The position numbers and the translations under genes were made by a program. Shown piece by piece: positions 58,585 to 64,000 of a DNA stretch of 64,000 nucleotides (position 1 is the first letter of the stretch; every line of letters begins with the position of its first letter). Below the pieces are notes generated by a model. The model ran no database searches, was not told the origin of the DNA, and saw only the letters and a list, made by a program, of their open reading frames with translations. The DNA comes from Lysinibacillus boronitolerans JCM 21713 = 10a = NBRC 103108 (GTDB lineage Bacteria > Bacillota > Bacilli > Bacillales_A > Planococcaceae): NCBI RefSeq assembly GCF_000772935.1, contig NZ_JPVR01000070.1, forward strand, positions 1-64,000, written 5' to 3'.

Positions 58585-59580
58585 TTATTGTTTTTGATTT
58601 TTTGCTTGCCGCTCCCACTGTAGAAGTGAAGGATACGGGTCAAAAGCCCATTCGTTTCTGCCATTAAATTTATATATCCCATAATGAAGATGTGGAGGGA
58701 ATTTGCCAGATGTACCTTCTTTCCCATACCCAGAGCTTCCAACATAACCAAGAACAGTACCAGGTTTTACAATTGAACCGACTTCAATATCCTTATGATA
58801 GCTACCAAGGTGGGCATAATAGTGATAGGAATTATGATTGTCGCGAATACCGATGCGCCAGCCACCAAATTGATTCCATCCTTTTACCTCAACAATTCCA
58901 TAAGAGGTAGATAATACTGGCGTTCCATAGCTGGCAAAAATATCAGTTCCTTCATGAATTCGGCGTCCACCCCAACCACGATTGGCGCCCCAAGTGCCCC
59001 TGTAACTGTAATCAGAGCGAACATTTAACGGGAAGGTATGTGCATCAAGCTCAATTGTTTTAAAATGTCTGTACAATGTGGAGATGGTGAATATTTGATT
59101 GACTGCTTCTTCGCTTCCATAATATTCCCATAAAGCTAATTTAAAATCCTCATCAGTGGTTCCAAATTTCCCTAAATAACTAGCCATCGAGAAAATGACA
59201 TCCTCATCATCCTTAGGACTGGCGATCCCATCGTGATTGCCATCAAGGCCCATTCCTCCGAAATAGCTGATTGTCTCAGGAGAAGTGTCTTCTTTTATAG
59301 GATTTAATGCACCTGACCAGTATTCATCAGAAAATTGGATAGCCAAATAACCTTCTCGTTTAGGGATATCTTTACGAACTGACTGTAGGTTTCTTTCATA
59401 TTGATCGATAGCAGCTAAAAAATGCCAAGGAATGAGTAATTCGTCAAATTGTACATAATAGGACATACGCTGCTGTAAAATTTCTTCTTCTGTTAGCTCT
59501 TCCTTTGCAAAAGAGACAGAGGGGTACAGCATAATTCCTAAAAATAAAAATGTGAAAAGAAATGTAAAATGGCGATGCAA
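58585..59580 (-). CDS. lytH: M23 peptidase LytH (sporulation L-Ala-D-Glu endopeptidase)
   Basis: 331 residues. A signal peptide of about 25 residues is followed by an N-terminal domain with IPWHFLAAIDQYERNLQ and a C-terminal zinc peptidase domain (GRRIHEGTDIFASYGTPV and PPHLHYGIYK give the His/Asp/His zinc ligands). Layout and length agree with B. subtilis LytH, which trims side chains of spore cortex peptidoglycan. It starts at TTG 59580, with AAAGGAGG seven bases upstream. It is divergent from prkA. The specific activity is by homology. Confidence 0.85.
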   Translation of the reverse strand: MHRHFTFLFTFLFLGIMLYPSVSFAKEELTEEEILQQRMSYYVQFDELLIPWHFLAAIDQYERNLQSVRKDIPKREGYLAIQFSDEYWSGALNPIKEDTSPETISYFGGMGLDGNHDGIASPKDDEDVIFSMASYLGKFGTTDEDFKLALWEYYGSEEAVNQIFTISTLYRHFKTIELDAHTFPLNVRSDYSYRGTWGANRGWGGRRIHEGTDIFASYGTPVLSTSYGIVEVKGWNQFGGWRIGIRDNHNSYHYYAHLGSYHKDIEVGSIVKPGTVLGYVGSSGYGKEGTSGKFPPHLHYGIYKFNGRNEWAFDPYPSLLQWERQAKNQKQ

Positions 59581-59730
59581 TGATGGACCTCCTTTCTAAC
59601 GTTAGAATAACCGAAATTTTTATCTTCATTCAGTAAGGTTCTATGTATGAAAACAGTTGATATATCTGCCATTTTTTTGCCCCGAAAAATAGAAATAATA
59701 AGAAGAAACTTCATCAAAGAAAAAGTAATG

Positions 59731-59759
59731 GTATCATCATGCTGTTAACTTCATACTAT
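59731..59759 (+). promoter_or_regulatory. Sporulation-type promoter of prkA
   Basis: CATACTAT at 59752-59759 fits a sigma-E (CATACANT) or sigma-G (CATACTA) -10. GTATCAT at 59732-59738, or TGGTAT at 59729-59734, could be the -35 with suitable spacing. It lies inside the longest open frame of prkA, so the real start must be downstream. Confidence 0.6.
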
Positions 59760-59792
59760 GTTATAAATCAAGCCCTGAATGGAGGGAAGGCT

Positions 59793-61688
59793 ATTAACAT
59801 TTTAGATAAAGTGAAAAACTATCGCGAAGAAGAAAACAGGCTGAAGTGGGAAGGGACATTTGCAGATTATTTAAACATCATTAGGGAAAGACCTGAAGTT
59901 GCTCAAACAGCCCATTCACGCGTCTACAATATGATAAAAAGTGCTGGTGTAGAGGAACGCGATGGGCAAAAAATGTACAAATTTTTCGGACAAGAAATTT
60001 TTGGGCTTGAAACAGCAATTGAAAGACTGGTGGAGGAATATTTCCATCCAGCAGCACGCAGGTTAGATGTTAGAAAACGTATTTTATTATTAATGGGACC
60101 AGTTAGTGGTGGTAAATCAACAATCGTTACTTTACTGAAACGCGGATTAGAACAATATTCGCGAACAGATGAGGGTGCGGTTTACGCAATTAAGGGATGT
60201 CCAATGCATGAAGATCCACTCCATTTAATTCCACATCATTTGCGTAATGAGTTCTTTGAGGAATATGGTATTAGAATTGAAGGAAGTTTATCGCCTTTAA
60301 ATACAATGCGGCTTGAAAAGGAATACGATGGACGCATTGAGAATGTGATGATTGAACGTATTACTTTTTCAGAAGACAAACGTGTGGGTATTGGGACATT
60401 TACACCATCAGACCCTAAATCGCAAGATATTGCTGATTTAACAGGAAGTATTGATTTTTCTACAATTGGCGAATTTGGTTCAGAGTCGGATCCTCGTGCT
60501 TACCGCTTTGATGGGGAGCTAAATAAAGCCAATAGAGGAATGATGGAATTCCAGGAGATGCTGAAGCTCGATGAAAAATTCTTATGGAATTTATTATCAC
60601 TAACTCAGGAAGGAAATTTCAAAGCAGGAAGATTTGCTTTAATTAGTGCAGATGAGTTAATCGTTGCTCATACAAATGAGACGGAGTATCGGTCATTTAT
60701 TTCGAATAAAAAGAATGAGGCATTACATTCTCGAATTATCGTTATGCCAATTCCCTACAACCTGAAAGTTAGTCAGGAAGAGCATATTTATGAAAAGATG
60801 ATAAAAGAGAGCGATATGTCCCATGTCCATATTGCACCGCATGCTTTAAAGGCCGCAGCAATCTTTTCGGTACTCACTCGATTGGAGGTACCGAAAAAAC
60901 AAGGTGTGGATCTGATTAAAAAAATGCGCTTGTACGACGGAGAAAATGTGGAGGGATTTAATTCCGTTGACTTAGAGGAGCTGAAGAAAGAGTTCCCAAA
61001 TGAAGGCATGAACGGTATTGATCCACGCTATATTATTAACCGTATCTCTTCTGCTATTATCCGCAAAGAGATACCATCGATCAATGCATTAGACGTTTTA
61101 AGAGCATTGAAGGATGGGTTAGATCAGCATGCATCTATTTCTCAAGAAGATCGTGAAAAATATATGAATTACATTGCGGTTGCTCGTAGAGAATATGATG
61201 AAATTGCTAAAAATGAAGTACAAAAAGCTTTTGTGTACTCTTATGAGGAATCGGCTAAAACATTGATGAACAACTACCTCGATAATGTAGAGGCATTTTG
61301 TAATAAAAATAAAATTTATGATCCACTTACTGGGGAAGAAATGAACCCAGATGAAAAATTAATGCGCTCGATTGAGGAGCAAATTGGCATTTCAGAAAAT
61401 GCTAAAAAGGCATTCCGTGAAGAGATTCTTATTCGAATTTCTGCCTATGCACGGAAAGGTAAACGTTTTGACTATAATTCTCATGAAAGATTGCGAGAAG
61501 CCATTCAGAAGAAATTATTTGCAGATTTGAAAGATGTCGTGAAAATTACTACTTCTTCTAAGATGCCAGATGAATCGCAACTGAAGAAGATTAATGAGGT
61601 TGTGGCAAGGCTTGTTGATGAACATGGCTATAATACAACATCAGCAAATGAGCTGCTACAATATGTAGGAAGTTTGCTCAATCGATAA
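59793..61688 (+). CDS. prkA: PrkA family AAA+ protein kinase/protease, ATT start
   Basis: 631 residues from ATT 59793, the length I recall for B. subtilis PrkA. GGAGG lies exactly seven bases upstream, and the sequence from there (INILDKVKNYREEENRLKWEGTFADYL) aligns with the PrkA start. The longest frame (ATG 59739) has no binding site and contains the promoter. Walker A is GPVSGGKST near residue 102. A C-terminal kinase-like domain follows. In B. subtilis PrkA is expressed in the mother cell and supports sporulation. yhbH and spoVR follow, the conserved set. Confidence 0.9.
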   Translation: MNILDKVKNYREEENRLKWEGTFADYLNIIRERPEVAQTAHSRVYNMIKSAGVEERDGQKMYKFFGQEIFGLETAIERLVEEYFHPAARRLDVRKRILLLMGPVSGGKSTIVTLLKRGLEQYSRTDEGAVYAIKGCPMHEDPLHLIPHHLRNEFFEEYGIRIEGSLSPLNTMRLEKEYDGRIENVMIERITFSEDKRVGIGTFTPSDPKSQDIADLTGSIDFSTIGEFGSESDPRAYRFDGELNKANRGMMEFQEMLKLDEKFLWNLLSLTQEGNFKAGRFALISADELIVAHTNETEYRSFISNKKNEALHSRIIVMPIPYNLKVSQEEHIYEKMIKESDMSHVHIAPHALKAAAIFSVLTRLEVPKKQGVDLIKKMRLYDGENVEGFNSVDLEELKKEFPNEGMNGIDPRYIINRISSAIIRKEIPSINALDVLRALKDGLDQHASISQEDREKYMNYIAVARREYDEIAKNEVQKAFVYSYEESAKTLMNNYLDNVEAFCNKNKIYDPLTGEEMNPDEKLMRSIEEQIGISENAKKAFREEILIRISAYARKGKRFDYNSHERLREAIQKKLFADLKDVVKITTSSKMPDESQLKKINEVVARLVDEHGYNTTSANELLQYVGSLLNR

Positions 61689-62005
61689 CTATGTTGATTG
61701 TTCCAATTCAGATAGGAGTGTCCCATTTTTAGGGCACTCCTTTTATTATCAGGATGAGAGATTTATTTTGATTCAGCAGAAAACGCTCACCTTTATAGGT
61801 GGCGAGATGGATGCACAAATTGTTCTCTTTGGTTCAATGAAAAAATCTAGATAAAGTCTTAGCGGATGTTACAGATTTTGAAGAGTAGCTTTTCGAGGAA
61901 GCTCAAAAAAATCTGGAAGCAATTGATTTTATGAAAAAAGTTCAAAAATTTAGCTCACAAGCATAGTATAGAAAAAGCGAATTTGATAGATGGGTGAGGA
62001 TAAAA
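61689..62005. other. Gap between prkA and yhbH
   Basis: After the terminator, codons 61841-61966 read KNLDKVLADVTDFEE, a TAG, then LFEEAQKNLEAIDFMKKV and QKFSSQA before a stop. The chain is helical and coherent but has no start and an internal stop, so it looks like a decayed gene fragment. The yhbH promoter must lie in or near this stretch, and I could not place it. Confidence 0.45.
61714..61745 (+). terminator. Terminator between prkA and yhbH
   Basis: AGGAGTG.CCC and GGGCACTCCT pair, followed by TTTTATT. Confidence 0.8.
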
Positions 62006-63163
62006 ATGACTGAACACGAAAATAAACGCTTTGTCATTTCTCAGGAAAATTGGTCCCTCCATCGTAAAGGGCACCAGGACCAGCAACGCCATATGGAAAA
62101 AGTGAAAGATGCGATTAAAAATAATTTACCTGATTTAGTTAGCGAAGAAAGTATTGTGATGTCCAATGGTCGCGAGGTTATTAAAATACCAATTCGGTCA
62201 CTTGATGAATATAAGATTCGATATAACTATGATAATTCTAAGCATGTAGGGCAAGGACAAGGGGATAGTAGTGTTGGAGATGTAGTAGCGCGCGATGGAA
62301 GTAAGGCCAATCAGGCTCCAGGTAAAGGAAAAGAAGCGGGTGACAAGCCTGGCCAAGATTATTATGAAGCGGAAGTCAGTATTGAGGAAATTCAAAATGT
62401 TTTATTCCATGAACTAGAGTTACCTAATTTACAGCAAAAAGAAAAGGCAGATATTAAAACAGAAAAAATAGAGTTTAATGATATTCGAAAAAAGGGACTC
62501 ATGGGTAATGTCGATAAAAAGCGTACCATTTTAAATGCATTAAAGCGCAATGCGATGCATGGGAAAGCAGAAATAACGCCAATCCACAATGACGATTTAC
62601 GTTTTAAAACATGGGATGAAGTGGAGAAACCAGAATCCAAGGCAGTAGTGCTCGCCATGATGGATACAAGTGGCTCGATGGGAGCATTTGAAAAATATTG
62701 TGCCAGAAGCTTCTTCTTTTGGATGACGAAATTTTTACGATCAAAATATGAAACAGTAGAAATTGAATTTATTGCTCATCATACAGAGGCAAAGGTTGTT
62801 ACAGAAGAGGAATTCTTTACAAAGGGTGAAAGTGGAGGAACCATTTGTTCTTCAGCTTATAAAAAGGCATTGGAATTAATTCAGGATAAATATCATCCAT
62901 CTCGCTACAATATTTATCCTGTCCATTTTTCAGACGGTGAAAATATATCGATGGATAATGAAAAGTGCTTAAAGCTAGTAGGAGAATTAATGGATGTATC
63001 CAGCATGTTTGGCTATGGTGAGGTGAATCAGCATAACCGTTTCTCAACGCTTATGTATACGTATAAAAAAATTGATGATCCTAAATTTAGATACCATATT
63101 CTGAGAAAAAAAGGCGATGTCTATGACGCCTTAAAGAGCTTTTTCAAGAAAAATGAAGAGTAA
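62006..63163 (+). CDS. yhbH: Sporulation protein YhbH (DUF444)
   Basis: 385 residues from ATG 62006, with GGTGAGG seven bases upstream. A GTG at 61994 is less likely. [32 protein letters not shown] is the DUF444 start. The C-terminal half is a von Willebrand A-like domain with the MIDAS motif DTSGSMG near residue 219. It works with PrkA and SpoVR in a conserved trio tied to sporulation or stress; its action is unresolved. Confidence 0.93.
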   Translation: MTEHENKRFVISQENWSLHRKGHQDQQRHMEKVKDAIKNNLPDLVSEESIVMSNGREVIKIPIRSLDEYKIRYNYDNSKHVGQGQGDSSVGDVVARDGSKANQAPGKGKEAGDKPGQDYYEAEVSIEEIQNVLFHELELPNLQQKEKADIKTEKIEFNDIRKKGLMGNVDKKRTILNALKRNAMHGKAEITPIHNDDLRFKTWDEVEKPESKAVVLAMMDTSGSMGAFEKYCARSFFFWMTKFLRSKYETVEIEFIAHHTEAKVVTEEEFFTKGESGGTICSSAYKKALELIQDKYHPSRYNIYPVHFSDGENISMDNEKCLKLVGELMDVSSMFGYGEVNQHNRFSTLMYTYKKIDDPKFRYHILRKKGDVYDALKSFFKKNEE

Positions 63164-63207
63164 CAAGGAAGTTTGCTCAGCACCACGTTCAAAGGAGGGG
63201 GCGTAAC

Positions 63208-64000
63208 ATGGACACAAAAGAGCTTCATCGAGCAATAGATGAAATTACCGAAATTGCCTCAAGCTTTGGCTTAGATTTCTATCCAATGCGTTATGAAATT
63301 TGTCCTGCAGATATTATTTATACATTTGGCGCCTACGGTATGCCTACGCGCTTTTCCCACTGGAGCTTTGGTAAACAATTTCATAAAATGAAGCTTCAAT
63401 ATGATTTAGGGCTTAGTCAGATTTATGAGCTTGTGATTAATTCAAATCCTTGCTATGCATTTTTACTCGATACCAATACATTAACGCAAAATAAATTGAT
63501 TATTGCCCACGTTTTAGCACACTGCGATTTCTTCAAAAATAATATACGTTTTTCTAATACAAGAAGAGATATGGTAGAAAGTATGACCGCAACCGCGGAG
63601 CGAATAGCTGGCTATGAGAGAGAATATGGCAAGGATGAGGTGGAGCAGTTTTTAGATGCTGTTTTAGCTATTCAAGAGCATATTGATCCATCTATTTTAC
63701 GACCGAAGCTATCCTGGAGTGAGGAGGATGAGCTTGAGGAGGAAAAACCACCAGCAAAATCACCGTACGATGATTTATGGAGTATAGAAGAAAAAGAAAA
63801 AGTTTATAAACCAATCCGACGCCGATTAAGGCAATTTCCTCCTCAGCCAGAAAAGGATCTGTTGTTATTCTTAGAGGAGCATAGCCGTGAATTGGAAGAC
63901 TGGCAACGAGATATATTAACAATGATGCGAGAGGAAATGCTTTATTTTTGGCCTCAGTTAGAAACAAAAATAATGAACGAGGGTTGGGCCTCCTTCTGGC
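63208..64000 (+). CDS. spoVR: SpoVR family protein, partial (cut by window end)
   Basis: 264 codons visible from ATG 63208, with AAAGGAGGGG upstream, and no stop before the window ends. [35 protein letters not shown] and [16 protein letters not shown] are characteristic of SpoVR. In B. subtilis SpoVR is needed for normal spore cortex formation. It is the third member of the prkA-yhbH-spoVR set, 45 bases after yhbH. Confidence 0.95.
   Translation, partial: MDTKELHRAIDEITEIASSFGLDFYPMRYEICPADIIYTFGAYGMPTRFSHWSFGKQFHKMKLQYDLGLSQIYELVINSNPCYAFLLDTNTLTQNKLIIAHVLAHCDFFKNNIRFSNTRRDMVESMTATAERIAGYEREYGKDEVEQFLDAVLAIQEHIDPSILRPKLSWSEEDELEEEKPPAKSPYDDLWSIEEKEKVYKPIRRRLRQFPPQPEKDLLLFLEEHSRELEDWQRDILTMMREEMLYFWPQLETKIMNEGWASFW

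Noticed and set aside
59739-59792. ATG 59739 as the prkA start
   Set aside because: No ribosome binding site, the added residues are not part of PrkA, and a promoter -10 lies within them.

Overview
The window is a low-GC Firmicute chromosome segment, most like Lysinibacillus or a close relative in Bacillaceae/Planococcaceae. I infer this from the Bacillus gene order (purEKBCSQLFMNHD, then yerA-yerB-yerC-pcrB-pcrA-ligA-camS-gatCAB, dagK and rlmD), strong AGGAGG ribosome binding sites, frequent GTG/TTG starts, and sporulation genes (an alpha/beta SASP, lytH, and prkA-yhbH-spoVR). No search was run, so the genus is an inference.

Bases 1-14,320: the 3' end of a 5S rRNA, two small genes, then the complete de novo purine operon. 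It is preceded by a PurR operator, a sigma-A promoter and a guanine-class purine riboswitch with its attenuator. Three hairpins lie in gaps inside the operon. Bases 14,321-32,600 are housekeeping: a DUF2892-type membrane protein, yerA, yerB, yerC, pcrB, pcrA, ligA, camS, gatCAB, a thioredoxin-fold protein, dagK and a bd-type oxidase operon. The oxidase operon carries two small single-helix proteins, one before cydA and a CydS-like one after cydB. Bases 32,678-40,754 hold rlmD, a 2-hydroxyacid oxidase and BASS transporter unit with its divergent FCD regulator, a tRNA-dihydrouridine synthase, and an ECF sigma/anti-sigma pair.

Bases 40,755-58,321 are the accessory part. They hold a paired SMR exporter with TetR. 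Next is a GntR-DUF2848-MFS-nitrilase operon whose upstream region has four near-identical palindromic operators and a duplicated promoter. They also hold a soluble PAS chemoreceptor, a lipoprotein, and an MFS transporter behind what looks like a PyrR attenuator. A cyclic-di-GMP-I riboswitch sits in front of a chemoreceptor-SDR-symporter operon, and a second large chemoreceptor follows. Bases 58,322-64,000 carry sporulation genes: lytH, and on the other strand prkA, yhbH and spoVR (cut by the window end). prkA appears to start at an ATT codon just downstream of a sporulation-type promoter.

The observations most worth following up are the PyrR-type leader on a transporter of unknown substrate, the four-operator GntR region with a truncated copy of its own promoter and gene start, the c-di-GMP-controlled chemoreceptor/dehydrogenase/symporter operon, the small membrane ORF ahead of cydA, and the ATT start of prkA. 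I see no insertion sequence, prophage, CRISPR array or tRNA.
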